DNA from: Crotophaga sulcirostris
Lineage: Eukaryota; Chordata; Aves; Cuculiformes; Crotophagidae
DNA: 64,000 nt
Assembly (NCBI GenBank): GCA_013397455.1
Contig: VYZB01000381.1
Coordinates: 186,001-250,000 of the forward strand
Reading direction: 5' to 3'
The stretch's first letter is position 1. Each line of letters begins with the position of its first letter. The notes under the pieces were generated by a model. The model did not search any database and was not told the DNA's origin. It was given only the letters and a program-made list of their open reading frames with translations. Position numbers and translations under genes: made by a program. Below, one piece after another: positions 35,566 to 48,002 of this stretch.

Positions 35566-36714
35566 TAAGCTTTGTCATCTTCCTTTTCTGATCAGATATT
35601 AATAAAAAAATTAGCAAACAGTCCATAATGTAATAAAAGGGGGGAGGTTTTATTGTCTCTCTTTTTATTTTTTTAACTATACTTATTGCTGTAGTATGTC
35701 AACATGGTAATTCTGATATGCCAAGAGAGAAAAGACAAAAGTAAAAAACTGGAAGCAATATGTAATTCTAGCACTATTTTGATACCTTTTACCTTCAAAT
35801 ATCTGTGAACTATTTCTTTTTGGTTTCCCAGAGAACATGTTTAGATTAATGCCCCTGAGGAGGTCTTTCACACAAGTGTGGGATAACTTGACGTGACTTT
35901 GTCTTTGATCAGATTAGAATCAGTATTGCTACTGTAGCCATTTCAGAAGTGATATAGCAGGGAAAAAATGATACGCGGGAGCTGGTTGAGGTTATACCCA
36001 AGGTTTACTGATAGGAGCTGCTATTGGCAACTGGTTTTCACAGGAACTGTATTTATTTCACATTTTATGCATTTGTTTTTATGCATCTCATTTAATTCTG
36101 CTGAAGTGATGGAGGTAGAGATGCTCTTGTTCTTTTAAAGCTTTTAGACTGAGTAGAGAATGTGGAAAAAATACTTGAAGTTTTGTCTCAGTCAGGAGTT
36201 TCCCATTTCACTCTGTATCCCTCAGGCTTGGAAGATGTGAGGGTTAGACTCCAGATTTAGGACTCCCTTTCAAGGTGGGGAAGAGCAGTTGCTAAAGTCG
36301 GGCACATACATGGTACATTTCCTTCCCCAACTCAAGTTAAACAGAGGAGAAGGCAACAGGGTGATTTGCTTACAAATATTAGTGCAGAGCCTCATGCTCT
36401 GCCTAAGTATTTGCTTGAGGTTATTGCCAGGAAGGTTGCCTGAGCATTACTCCTCTTTCATTCTTCTGCAACCCAGAAGAAACCCATGCAATTTATATTG
36501 ATGGGTCCTTATGTTCAACGGCTGGTAGCTTTCTGTTTAATAGTAGTTTTATTTTAAACAGAAGGAACTGATTGTTTTTAGCAGCTGCTGCCTGAGGGTG
36601 CAACTATGTGAGCAGGCAGGCTCAGCTCTTGGTCATGTCCGGTCGAAGGAATGCTTTGCTGCAGGAATCCTTGTTAGTAGTGCAGAAAGTAACACTTTCC
36701 TAGGGTTACGTGGA
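35566..36714. other. Non-coding stretch
   Basis: No gene or repeat recognised. Confidence 0.45.
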
Positions 36715-37000
36715 TGCTTTGCTGCTAAAGATTCTGCCTTTTGGATTAGTCATAAAACTCAGGTTCTGAACACTTGCGTATTTTTATAAGTGTTCCCTGA
36801 CTCTCTCCTTAGGTGTACTATAAAGAGTGCTTGTGCTTTCTTTGGGCAATACCAGGTACCGTGATGAAGTGCAAGTAACTCAATGGGATTTATACGAGCT
36901 TATGAAGCGGAGAATAAACCCCATAGTTTGCACAGTAAATCAATTTGTAAAGCGCTTTGGGATCTTTCTGGATGAAAGGCGCTATATAAATGTAAGCCAT
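36715..37000 (+). repeat. Ancient vertebrate retroposon 3' end
   Basis: The segment near 36734-36770 (CTGCCTTTTGGATTAGTCAT, then AAAACTCAGGTTCTGAAC) resembles the 'cctttcggatgagac...aaaccgaggtcctg' phrase of old vertebrate LINE/SINE 3' ends. The segment 36942-36998 contains AAAGCGCTTTGGGATC and GGCGCTATATAAATGTAAG, the characteristic tail of those families (L2/RTE-like and related SINEs). The tail is preserved much better than expected for such an old repeat. I cannot give the exact family. Preservation of the GCGCTTTGGGATC and GGCGCTATATAAATG blocks suggests the copy may have gained a function. Confidence 0.6.
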
Positions 37001-37039
37001 GACCATTCATCATTATTGAATATGAAATAGAGATATATA

Positions 37040-37215
37040 CTCTATCAAGCTAGCAGCAATAGGCTTGGGCTCATGATTGCTCACAGGGCCGAATCAATCA
37101 TCAGATCACGACGTAATGCAGCTAGAATAAAAAAAAAGAAAACCCACAGCAAATCATTCCAAGCAATGCAATTAATGGGCATTCAGTATAAATAGTGATC
37201 TCAGTCAGGGAGACT
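37040..37215. promoter_or_regulatory. Candidate conserved non-coding element
   Basis: Directly after the ancient repeat tail: GCCGAATCAATCATCAGATC, ACGACGTAATGCAGC and CAATTAATGGGCATTCAG give a high-complexity block with CpGs and TAAT cores. Together with the repeat it could be one exapted regulatory unit. This is inferred from texture. Confidence 0.33.
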
Positions 37216-38639
37216 GGGCTTTTCCTGAGCAGTAGAGTTGATGCCAGAGCCATGCACTGTGAAAGAGAGTGTTAGTAATCTAGTGTTAGCAGGGAAAGGA
37301 AAGATTCCTCAGCAGTAGTATGCCATATAGACATTCATTACAGCTAAACTAAAAATGCATTGTGTCTATACTTTTCAGAATTGGCTTTTCTTCTTCCATT
37401 TGGGGAATGGAATAGAAAATATTTTGTGTAGAAAATGTTAGACTTCGCTCTACATTGAGTCACAGAGATGCTGTTCATTTTTTTTGCACCAAGTTATAGC
37501 ACAGACATCTAACTTGGAGTGTCATCTGTAGTATCTAAGGCTCTTGCAATACAATATGAACAAAATCACAGTCTTCATAGGATGCAAGAACTGACTGTCA
37601 TAATGTGACTCATTTTATACCAATTAAGTTGTGGTGTAGGCTGCTCCTGTACTGTGCTTCAAGACCAAAGCAAACTGAGGGCTTTCTTCACTTATGCAAG
37701 TCATCTTTCTATCTTAATTGCCTTCCTTCATAAGGCAAATATACCTTGTGTGAGCTTCCCCTCCTTCTCCCTTCAATTGTGCTGATGTGTCTCTCAAGCT
37801 GCTGTGATACTGTGGGATGTAATATTCTGCTCTCATTTTCTGTTTGTTCACTATTACCAAAGAGAGATTGAAATTTAATAAAATATAAGGGGCGGGGGTG
37901 AAAGTTGGAATAAGAAAGTGTAGGGGGGAAGGGGATTAATGATTCCATTTCATAAAACCTATCTTACGACAGGTCATCTTCAGAAGAATGGGAAACTCCC
38001 CTCAGCTCTTCCACTGCCATGATAACTATGCATCAACCTGCAGATTTTGCACAGTCTGTACTGCCCTATATTGTCACCTGCAGCTATCTTTGTCTCCAAA
38101 TGACCGAGATGTTCTGGAATTGCTAGATGGAGAAGATCCATAGTGTCTCAGGCACCCATTCTGTGCCAGAGGTACTGCTATTTCGATTCAGTATCCCATT
38201 AGAAGTATGACTGTAGTATTGGGAGATGGAGGATCCTGAACAATCAGCCTGTAGTTCTTGTAAACCCTGTGCACGATACCTTCTGTCACTCATCAGTGTG
38301 GCTATTTTCTCTCACACTTTCCAATAGCTTTAGAGTCAAGTGCATGGTAATAGCAGATGAAACTCGGCTATTGCTTGGCCTCGTTAAAGTATGGCAAAAA
38401 ATTGGCAATTAGAAGGATCAGATCTGAAAATTTACTGAAATTAGCTGCAGACCTGCTCTGTAAGGTGTATAACTTGGCAAAGTGCTTGGGTTGTAAAATA
38501 GATGGCCAGGTTATAAGCAAGAGGTGAAGAGTAAGTGTATGTCTAACTCACCTGCCCTCAGGGGAAATTGCATTCCTGCCCCTAAGGCTTAGCCCTCATT
38601 GGAGATGGGGAGGCTGTCTGTTCTGTTTCTATTTCTATT
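37216..38639. other. Non-coding stretch
   Basis: No gene or repeat recognised. A GGGGCGGGGG purine run lies near 37890. Confidence 0.45.
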
Positions 38640-39172
38640 TTAGAATTATAGAATTGTTGAGGTTGGAAAAGACCTTTAAGATCATCAAGTCCAACCCTTA
38701 ACATAGCACTGCCACCTCGATGCTATACCATGTCCTGAAGCACCACATCTACATGTTTTTAACGCCTCCAGGGATGGTGACTCAACCACTCCCCTGGACA
38801 GCCTGTTCCAATGCTTGACAACCCTTTTGGTGAAGAAATTTTTCCAAATATCCAACCTAAACCTCTCCTGGTGCAACTCGAGGCCATTTCCTCTTGTCTT
38901 GTTACTTGGGAAAAGAGACAAACATCCACGTCACTACAACCTCCTTTCAGTTGTAGAGAGCGATAAAGGTCTCCCCTCAGCCTCCTCCTCTCCAGATTAA
39001 ATAGCCCCAGTTCCCTCAGCTGCTCCTTGTAAGACTTGTGCTCCAGATGGTTCATAGCCCTTCTCTGGACGTACTCCAACACCTCAATGTCTTTCTTGTA
39101 GTAAGGGGCCCAAAATTGAACACAGTGTTTGAAGAGCAGCCTCACTAGCACCAAGTACAGGGGGATGATCAA
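38640..39172 (-). mobile_element. CR1 LINE, ORF2 C-terminus and 3'UTR, older subfamily
   Basis: A minus-strand copy whose plus-strand left end reads TAGAATTATAGAATTGTTGA, the ATTCTATA-type octamer tail of classical avian CR1. Homology runs through the TTGGAAAAGACCTTTAAGAT segment and ORF2 terminus. On the minus strand a frame gives [20 protein letters not shown] and [20 protein letters not shown], then shifts. It is truncated near 39172. The frameshift and the PWRR-type ending show it is dead. Its tail differs from that of the nine TACTGTGA copies, so it belongs to another subfamily. Confidence 0.93.
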
Positions 39173-40489
39173 GTGTGTTGATATGTGAATAAATAAAAAT
39201 GGAAGAACCACCATGATAGAGGATTTCACAGTATTGAAAAATCTGAAATCATGCTTAGGGCAAAGGCAGGGTGTGAGAGGAAATGACCCAAACTATGCTG
39301 TGTTTTATACTACCACCTAGAAAGGGGTTTTGGATTATTGTGATCAGATCTCCAAAGCATCAGCCCCATGGACACAGTCATTCTTCTCCTGTCCCATTTC
39401 TAATAAACTTCAAGTATTTGCTTTAGGCCATTGCCAGAAGTAACTTTCTAATGTTGATTGCACTCTTGACTGACATAGCTATAGTGCTGGACAAAACGGA
39501 TCTTGTCTTACAGGATTATCATGCTTGGGAAAAGTGGAAAAGAGAGCAGACAGAGGGGAGAAAGATGCATACCTGCGGAGCAGGAATCATTTAAAATATA
39601 ATTAAGTAGAACAGATACTTTATTTAAAATCTAACAGCTGTGAAATTTACTCTAAACCACCCATGGACAGAGAAACATACCATGAGTTAGAAAGTAAACA
39701 GTGATAGAAATCAAATGAGTCAGGATTTAAAATCTGCTAATGTGTACATTGGGGAAGTAGGTATAACCAGGTATGGAACTTGATTTGGGAGAGATGTTGT
39801 AGATCTGTTCCTGGGGCAGTGCCAATATGTTTAGGGCATTCTGGTGGAAAAGCGCAGTTTGGTGAAAACATAATGGGGTCCTGAGCCACCTTTCTCCTGC
39901 GCTATTTTCTGCTACTCTCTTGACTACACAGATCCTCATTCTTCCTCTCCTGTTTATTCAAACTTGGAGTGAGAAGACGAGGAGTATATTCAGCTCCTGG
40001 CTTTTCCTTCACCCCTCGCTCCCTGGCCTCTGCTCTGAACCAGACAGCTTTCTTTTGCCCACAGGTTAGAGGTTGTGGTGCAAGGATGTGTCCCTTCTGC
40101 TTCCTTTGACTCTGGTAGCAGATACTTCCTCGTTGTTCAATTTCCTCAGGGGACCCCAGATGATCAGGCTACCCTACTACATCTGCTGCATGAGGCTTCA
40201 GAGGAGGCAAAAGTTGTAGCATCTCAAATAAATGTGCAACGTACTGAAAAGAAGTAAAGTAGGAGGTAGGGGCGTACTATTTGTAAATTATGCCTAAATA
40301 CCCCCTAAATTATCAGCTGCAAGCAAATTCAGGCACCCTCACAAACTATCTATTTTCTGTTCTGCTTATGGGGTGTATTTACTGGCCTTGAATAACAAAT
40401 TTCATGCTGTTTCTATGATGTTTCTAAGGCGGAAAATGGATGTTGTTTTTGAAAGAAGTGTCAGCAAGAATCCATGTGCCTAGAGAGCC
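39173..40489. other. Non-coding stretch
   Basis: No gene or repeat recognised. A 60-codon frame at 40075-40257 has no recognisable family. Confidence 0.45.
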
Positions 40490-41145
40490 ATTCTACAAAT
40501 AAAAAGGACCTGAAGGCCCTGATAGAAAAGTTGAAGCAGCATGACTTTGCAGTAGTGAAGGCTGAGAACATACCAGGTTGCATTAATAGGCTTGTATCCA
40601 GCAAGTTGAGAGGAGTGATTATTTCCCTCTATTCAGCAATTGCAAGACTGTACCTGGAGTCCTGTGTCCATCTTTAGGCTACCCAGTATATAGGAAGGAT
40701 GTTGACAAATTAGAGCAAGTCCAGCCAGTGGTGACATGGATATTTAGAGGACCGGAGCACATGAGATAAAAGGAGATCAAACAAGAGACTTAAAGACCTG
40801 AGTTTGTTCAGCTGGGTAAGAAAAAGCTAAGGGAAATCTAATTGTAGCCTTCAACTGCCTAATGGGTAGTTAAAGAAGAGACAGAGACAGTTTCTACTTG
40901 AAAGAGAACAGCAAAAGGTTGAGAGGCAATGATTACAACCTGCAACAAGGGAAGTTACAATAGCTATAAGAAAAATGTTCTTCATAATGGTAGTGGATGC
41001 AGAGAGGCTATGTTCTTCAAAGACTGTCACAATTTGCCCTGAGTAACCTGTTCTAAGTTCAAAGCTGGGCCTGCTTTGAGCAGGGGTTTGGACCAGATAA
41101 TCTCCAGGGGTACTTTCCAGTCCTTGTTCTGTGATTTAATGTGTA
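40490..41145 (+). mobile_element. Old CR1 LINE, C-terminal ORF2 and 3'UTR
   Basis: A long but diverged plus-strand copy. Landmarks in CR1 order are GTGATTATTTCCCTCTATTC near 40614, CTGGAGTCCTGTGTCCAT near 40654, GGAGCACATGAGATAAAAGG near 40753, GTAGCCTTCAACTGCCTAAT near 40846, GCAACAAGGGAAGTTACAAT near 40943, and the 3'UTR phrase CTGCTTTGAGCAGGGGTTTG near 41070 followed by CTCCAGGGGTACTTTCCAG. It ends at TTCTGTGATT near 41138. Stops and indels are frequent. The CTTTGAGCAGG 3'UTR places it in an older CR1 subfamily than the copies with the ATAGGTTGGACTC tail. Confidence 0.85.
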
Positions 41146-41944
41146 CTTTAACAGCTACACTAAATTATGCAGTGAGTTAACTTGGGATGTGGCAGACCAG
41201 AATAAAATCAATTCCTTGCTTTAGCAAGAATTTGAGTAAAGAGCCAAAGAGCAACATGAGTTTGCTTCTTTAGCCTTCTCTTGAACTGAATCAGAAGCAT
41301 CTCTCGAAGAAAAGGTTTCCTTCACTCAACAAACCCTTTGTTTGGTGTCATAAAATTCGTGTTTCCTGATAGGTGGTTACATACCTATGAGCTGCCCTCA
41401 TACACCTAGCTAATGATGAGATTCAGTGGCATTAATTAGAACTAGAGGAGGCAAGTGTCCCCCTGTGAGTTTATTTGCACTTGATAACTACCTTGGCAAA
41501 CTGAGTGGCACAAGTGGGGGACCATAAGCAGAGCTTGAAGTCCCTGCTCTGTAAACTGCTCTACTGAACAGAGAATGCTGTGGAAGCTGGGCTTGCTGTC
41601 AGACACTGTTTAATTTCTTGATTGTTTTCATGCAGCTTTATTCTGTCAGAGGGAGTATCAGAGTACCGTAATCTTTCTTCAGTTCTGCTGACTGAGAAAG
41701 CTTTTGAAAACAGAAATCCTGAAGGAGTTTCTGTAGTTAGTGCTGAGTTTCAGGTAGCTCAAAAAATGCATTTGTACACTGTTTCTATGAGGCTGTTTCC
41801 AAATATTTGGCTATTTTTGCTCATGTTATGCTTACCATTTTTTGAATAGTCTAAATAGGTCTTGATGTTCTGCCAGCTATGGCTGACAGTAAATACTGTG
41901 CCACAGAACATTCAAATTAGGCATAGGTAAAACTTCTTAGGGGG
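41146..41944. other. Non-coding stretch
   Basis: No gene or repeat recognised. Confidence 0.45.
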
Positions 41945-42095
41945 GCTGTGCTGCAGTGAAACATTTTTAATATGGTGGAACTTGCATCCTTGGAAGTTTC
42001 CAAGACTCAGCTAGACAAAGTCACAGCTGACATGTTCTAGTGGTGGTAGTAGTCCCACTTCATGACTGAACTAGATTTTCTCCAAAGATTTGATG
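41945..42095 (+). mobile_element. Old CR1 LINE 3' fragment
   Basis: GGAACTTGCATCCTTGGAAG, TTTCCAAGACTCAGCTAGAC and AAAGTCACAGCTGACATG follow the order of the CR1 ORF2 end and start of the 3'UTR. It then passes through TCCCACTTCATGACTGAACT to TAGATTTTCTCCAAAG. Divergence is high and no octamer tail is readable. Confidence 0.6.
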
Positions 42096-45000
42096 AGCTC
42101 ACTACATCAGGACAATCCTCCTTTCTCAAGATCCCTGTTCTCACAGGAGCAGCAGATCTAGTCATAAGGTAGACAGGTGTTTCTTACGACAAACACAAGC
42201 TGCAAGGATGTCCTGAGCTGAAACAGCTGCAGTGTACTGCGCCTTGGGTCTGGCCTGGATTTGCTCGGAAGGGGCTTTAGTTGCTATATCTGCTTTCTGC
42301 TGTGAAGCTGATGAGTTGTTGGATCTCCACATCAGCTTGTCTCCCGTTTCTCAGCTCTGTGTGTCAGAAGTATGGGGCCATCAGCAGACTTCAGCAATGC
42401 CAGAGAAGTTAGTGTGTATATCTCAAACTTGCAAGGCTCAGCCCTTTCATCTACTTCACACTGGAGTTTTTTGCCTCCAGCTTAGAACTATCCTGTGAAG
42501 ATCACCTGTAGTGGGTGACAATAACCTGTTCTTTGCTGGAGAACAAACAGAATATGAAGGAACTGTGGTTCATCTAACCTAACAAAATAAATGACACTTG
42601 CAGAACTGTAGGTCTAACCCTGCTGCATTGAGATATAATATCTAATGGGAAGACTTCTAAGGCCTGTCTGTTGGAGAGAACTGAATTGATTAAGCTGACA
42701 AGTGATCTTTAAGCTTGCTTAGTCAAATTGGTGTTGGTTCCACCACAACATCCTTGTTTCAGTATAAGAGCATCTCCTTATATTTTGGCTGGTGAAGGTA
42801 GAGAATAGGTTTAAAATTAGATTTAGGTTTATCTGATAAAGCTTTTTCATTTATACAAGTGATTGTGTGTTATTTTCAGGACTCGACTACTAGGTTTATA
42901 TGAATGAAAATGTTTCACCTGCCACTGCTCAGCTTATCAAAAATTAGTTGGTAGGATGAGCTTCACTGCAGTGGTGTATTATCAGGGCTGTGAATAGACT
43001 TGTGTTCTACTTCTTTTCTTGGGTTTGCTAGATAAAAGCAAGGAGACTGGCTGACCTCATGTGGCTGTACCAAATACAACACAGACCAATGAATATGAAA
43101 CCAGTTACTACATCACAGACCTGTTTCATTATTTTACTTTTGGATGTTTCCACACTGTTACCTGAGGGACAACTGTATAATGTATTCTATCAATATAAGA
43201 TATGCCAAAAATTTCCAGGAGGAAGCATGGCAGTTCTGTAGATCCACACACCTGTTACTCACATACAGTAACTATGCTTTCAGTGGCTGAGTACTTGCCC
43301 AGGTTTTATGCTAAGGTCTCTGCACAGCCCAGAGTTCTCCATGTTGCCCTAACTTGAAAAAAAACTTTCTAGGGATTGATTTTTTCCTCGTCTTGCAAGA
43401 ACTTACCAGACTTCTCTGAGCCTATGTGACCAAGTGCTCTTTGTTTGCCAGTACAACAAGTGAGTCCCCTTCAGCCCACCCAGCCCATGACAGAACTATG
43501 GAACAGCACATGTGCAAGAGCTGTTCCGCTTGTGACTGCATTGCTTATTGCAAGAACTTCCAAATAAAGGCTATGGAAATGTGACTGAATGATTTAACTG
43601 AACTGTGTAATAAGCACTGAAAGTTTGACAGGTCTGAGGTTTTCCTCTATAAAAAAAACTTACTCAAGCAGTGGTGAGCCATAGGAAAAAAACTTGTGCA
43701 AATACTGATAGGATTATGTTGTAGGGAATGCAGACACTGAGGCTTGCTGGCAGCAAAAGTCAGACCCCAAAATTACGTTTTGCATGGAGACCAGAAACAT
43801 ATCAACTGCTGACAATGAACAGGGGTTTCTTTCACATATTACAGCTACACAGGATTTGATTCAGGTTGTTTGGGGTGATCCTGTCATGCTATGTGTGTGC
43901 TGACATTGCAGAGATCAGTTTGTGTTGAAACACGTACCATGCTCACTAAATCACTATCTGCATTTTGGAAGCCCGTTCTGAGTAATCAGTTCAGAATAGT
44001 CTGGAATAAGTCACTACTTTCATGTCCACACTTCTCCTGCACCCCTCAGCTGGAAACAATCTTGTATCACATTTTAAGGGAAAGGCATGACTTACACTTT
44101 GCACAGAAGCTAGAGCTGTTCTGTGACACATACTATTTCTGTAACAGCAAAGTTATTGGTCAGAACTCAGGATCTTCTCTATTTATACCACAGCTTTCTC
44201 AATATCAATAACAGAGATAAGCTTTATGCCCACTTCACATATTCCTTGGGCATATCCTGAATCGTCCTTGACATTAAGTCTCAGGAGCCACCATAGCATA
44301 ATGGGCTGTGTGGCTCTTACAGTGTTTCCTCTGCGCTTGGGCTTTGGGAACTTTCTTCACCGACATCCTCATCATTTTTCAGAGGCTTGCCATGAGTGAT
44401 GGTAGGGTCTGTTCTTGCTGTGTTGTGAGCTTTCAGCTTGGTTGTCTGCAGAAGAGGCAAATGCACCCAATCTGTTGCTTTCTGCTGTGTTCCTCCAAGA
44501 TTATTTTATCTATTGCAGCTGTGGCCAAAGGAAAATTTTAATTACAGTTATATACAGGAATCCAAACACGTTACAGTATGGGTCTACATGGATATCTGAG
44601 AACATCCTACGTTAACCCATTTTCAAGGGGCACTTCACTGTTGTGAAAGTTTTTGAATTTGTTATGTTTCCTTTATCAAATTTACATGACTTCTAAAAGA
44701 ACTTCATTTTCCTATGATATTGTCACAAGAGGGCAGAATTGGGGTCTGTACACGCAGTAACATTTAAAACAACTGAACAAATTTCTGTGTATCAGCTGAG
44801 CTGTGGTAACAGAGCTATGTGTACAACTAGCCTGCAGCAGATATGGGGTAATTCCACTTAACACTGTCTTCTCCTAGTTTAAGTCAAATGACCTTGCATT
44901 TATCACATGCCAGGAGCATGCACGTGTTCAGTTATCAAGCTAAGATTATATGCCACAACTTCTTAAGGCTCAATAACTTAATCCTCTATCTAAGCCTTAA

Positions 45001-45503
45001 AGGGGCTTAGATACCTTAAAGATACCTTGAATAAGTATCTTCCCTAGGTATTTTTATAAAGTCAAGCTGCACTTATAGTCAGAGTAGCATATTTTGCTCT
45101 CTGGAATGTTCTGAAGAAGCTGCAGCTCGTTCTCTTGCTAAAAAGTTACCTGGAACTATGCAAGAGCAGTCCAGACCCAAGTGAGGGTATCTTCATCCTC
45201 TGAGATTTCCCTAGCATGAGGTACCTCTTTACACATGTTGACAGTTACCTCTGCCACTGCAACAGTCTCAGCTTAAGGGGGACTAGAGATGTTGACTTAG
45301 ATCTGTCCTACTGCTATGATAATAGCACAGATTACTTTGAAATAACTCACTTGCAAATGCATCCTATTTTGCTTTGATACTTAAAATGTCACAGAATTTT
45401 AATTACTAGGGAAACTTTAAACAGTCTTTTTTTTTAAGACTAAAAAGACCAACACCCAAACTACATTTTTAAAGAATTAATTCATTATCATTCAAAGTAA
45501 TTG
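42096..45503. other. Non-coding stretch
   Basis: No gene recognised; the largest frame (43891-44211, 106 codons) is unrecognised. A perfect 10-bp stem hairpin lies at 44987-45013. Sequence at 42690-42780 has the feel of an old interspersed repeat, but I cannot assign it. Confidence 0.45.
44987..45013. repeat. 10-bp perfect stem-loop
   Basis: TATCTAAGCC (44987-44996), a 7-base loop, then GGCTTAGATA (45004-45013), an exact reverse complement. There is no T-run or gene context to suggest a role. Confidence 0.85.
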
Positions 45504-45692
45504 GGTAGTTAGCCATTGGAATGCAGTGCCCAGGGAGGTGGTGGAGTCGCCGACCCTGGAGGTGTTTAAGGGAAGACTGGATGAGGCACTGAATGCCATG
45601 GTTTAGATGATGCGTTGGTGTTAGTGTTGGGTTATAGGTTGGACTCAATGATCTCAGAGGTCCTTTCCAACCTTGTGATACTGTGTGATACT
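45504..45692 (+). mobile_element. CR1 LINE 3' end with target-site duplication
   Basis: A plus-strand copy of the young group, starting within the ATTGGAATGCAGTGCCCAGG segment of ORF2 and ending in TACTGTG octamers. GTAATTG at 45497-45503 recurs at 45693-45699, a good 7-bp target-site duplication that fixes both ends. The ORF2 stop (ATGGTTTAG) is intact. Confidence 0.96.
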
Positions 45693-45699
45693 GTAATTG

Positions 45700-46687
45700 T
45701 TGTGATTACGTTTCTTACTGATAATGGACTTTGAAACTGTCTTTAATTTAAAAGAAACTGGTCTCAGCTTTGGAATTATTAAAGCACTCAGTGAGAGGAG
45801 TGCCTGTTGAACTGGTCTGTATCAATTTCTTTGTCTGTACATTGACAAAGCCTCAGATACGGTAGGGTTAATTCTAGAGTTATTTCAAAAAAGTGGGAAA
45901 ACCCCCAGGGCAATACAAGTTTCTCACCTTCTAACTTACTCTGCTAAATCATCATCAGTGGCAGCACAGAATTGTGCGCCCTCTGCTTTTTGGGTGCAAA
46001 CCATGAGGATGTAGTCAGGTAGGACATAAAATGTGTCCTTTAAGATGGCTAAGTCTTCACCAACTGGTGGCACAGCTACAGGAGGTGCTGTATTTAATGT
46101 TTTGCTGCTAATGCTCTGGAAACTAGGCTTGAAAGGAAAAACAAATAAAAAAGAAGCTAAGTTTGTAAACAGACTTCTTGTCTAAGCTGTCCAAGTTCCT
46201 GAATGAATCATATCATAACTGATCAAATACATTCTTCCCAAATTAACACCTCTTCTCATGAGCTAAGCAGAACCTGTAAGACCCCAATATTAGTAGCATC
46301 TACAGTGCTGCACATAACTACAGTGGTAATTATCCTTCTTCAGGAAGCATCTGATTGGAGACTACAGGTTCCGCCATGTAATTGGGAAGACCATTCAAAT
46401 AGAGGTGACTTCTTGAGTGGGATTCGTAGTCTTTGGGAACAGTGCCACTGTACAGAAGAGGAGTGTGTGAGGGATTTTACTCTACTAATATAAATTAGGA
46501 GCTTGTCTTTGAGCTTCCAGCAGCTTGCTTTCATTCAGGCAAAGTGTGGGTGACCTCAGTCTGAATCATGGCAGTTTTTCCTCTTGTATTCCCTTTCTCC
46601 CAGATACTGCTTAACACCTGAGATAGCTCTGGCTCTGGCTTGCCTCTGGCTCTTGCTTCCCTTTATGGGGGCAGAGGAACCTGTGCT
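45700..46687. other. Non-coding stretch
   Basis: No gene or repeat recognised; a 96-codon frame (46203-46493) is unrecognised. Confidence 0.45.
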
Positions 46688-46860
46688 CTGTGTGTGCAAG
46701 CACGTGTGTGTGTTTGTGTCTGGCTGCCTGTCATTACAGCGCTAATGGAAATACTGCACGGATCACAACTCTCAATTAGCTCCTCGGGAGATTGCTGTGA
46801 CAGCCAGTTACTGAACAGCAAGGCCTGAAGGAATGAATTAATTTGTAGTACACGGCAGTT
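46688..46860. promoter_or_regulatory. Candidate regulatory block with TG-rich edge
   Basis: A TG-rich low-complexity run with a CACGTG E-box (46701-46706) leads into a high-complexity segment: CATTACAGCGCTAATGGAA, CTCAATTAGCTCCTCGGGAG and GAATTAATTTG. Several TAAT cores and retained CpGs occur in about 120 bp. The enhancer role is inferred. Confidence 0.33.
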
Positions 46861-48002
46861 AGAGTCACAGTGTTAGCAATGGAATGAGACAGGAATAGAC
46901 CCTTATTAGGCTCAGGCTGTGTGATGCAAGGGACTGTTAGCTGGAGGATGCCTCTCCTTTTTTTTTCTCTATCACACCCCTCTAAGTGTTAGGAAGGATC
47001 TTGGCCCATGAGTGAATAAGTTTAGAACTCTTAGTTTGGTCATTGGAGTCACTGTCTGCTTGAGGCTATTTGGCAGCCAGCAATGGGCTTTTATTCAACA
47101 TAGACAAGGGCGTGCTGCACTCCTACTGGTTTGGAGTCAGGCCAAAGCCACTAAGTGAGAGGTATTAGGGTGAGTAAGTCTATCTTTCTGTCTGTCTTCA
47201 GTATTGGTTCAGATAACTGTATATCACAGAGGGTATCCTAATCCTACTGCACGAGGGGATGCTAGTCTTGCCTTTGCAGTGCTACTTTTATACCCACAGA
47301 GGAGCAAAATGTGCTCAGTAAAGGCATGGGCATGCAGGTAGTCTTTGTAAAATGTTCCTATAAAAAATGAGAACTTTGATAAGAGAGCATGTAGTTTACA
47401 GACCTTCTGCCCACAAATAGCCACAGATTTCCTCTACCCTGAATAGCGGCACTATGGCCCAGCAATACAACTTTGACTTTCCATGCTCTTTTTTTTCTGG
47501 TCTTCTGTCCATGGATTTGCAGTCTCTTATTATGACATTCACAAATCTGAATACAAAGCTAAGGCTTGTCTTTTCTCAATTATGCAATGACTTTGTCTTA
47601 AAACTTGTTCTTAAAATATTTTGCAGAGATGGCTTCTGAGCATGCAGAATGGATTTGTCACAGTGGGACACCAGCCTTTCTCTTCTCTTGATCAACCACC
47701 TAGTGAGCAGCAATGCGAAGACAATGAAGTTTTGGGCATGCTACTTGTTTTTATTTAGGACAGACCTGACCTCCAGAACTGTGTGACATGCAGAACTGGG
47801 AAGGAGGTGAAGAGAGGAGGAATAGGTGAAAATAGAGAAATGTTCTCAGAGCAATCCTTGTTGAAGGTAAGACACGAGAGGAAAGCTTCCTATGGACTGT
47901 TCCTATGGTGAATTTGGTGTTTGTGAACAGAACTCTGCTGTGTTGTTCTGGTAGGCTGAGGAGTCTGCCAAGTACCACATGGGAATAAATGGCCTCTGTC
48001 TT
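46861..48002. other. Non-coding stretch
   Basis: No gene or repeat recognised. Confidence 0.45.

Noticed and set aside
37804..37815. GTGATACTGTGG resembling the young CR1 octamer
   Set aside because: No adjoining CR1 3'UTR on either strand; coincidental.
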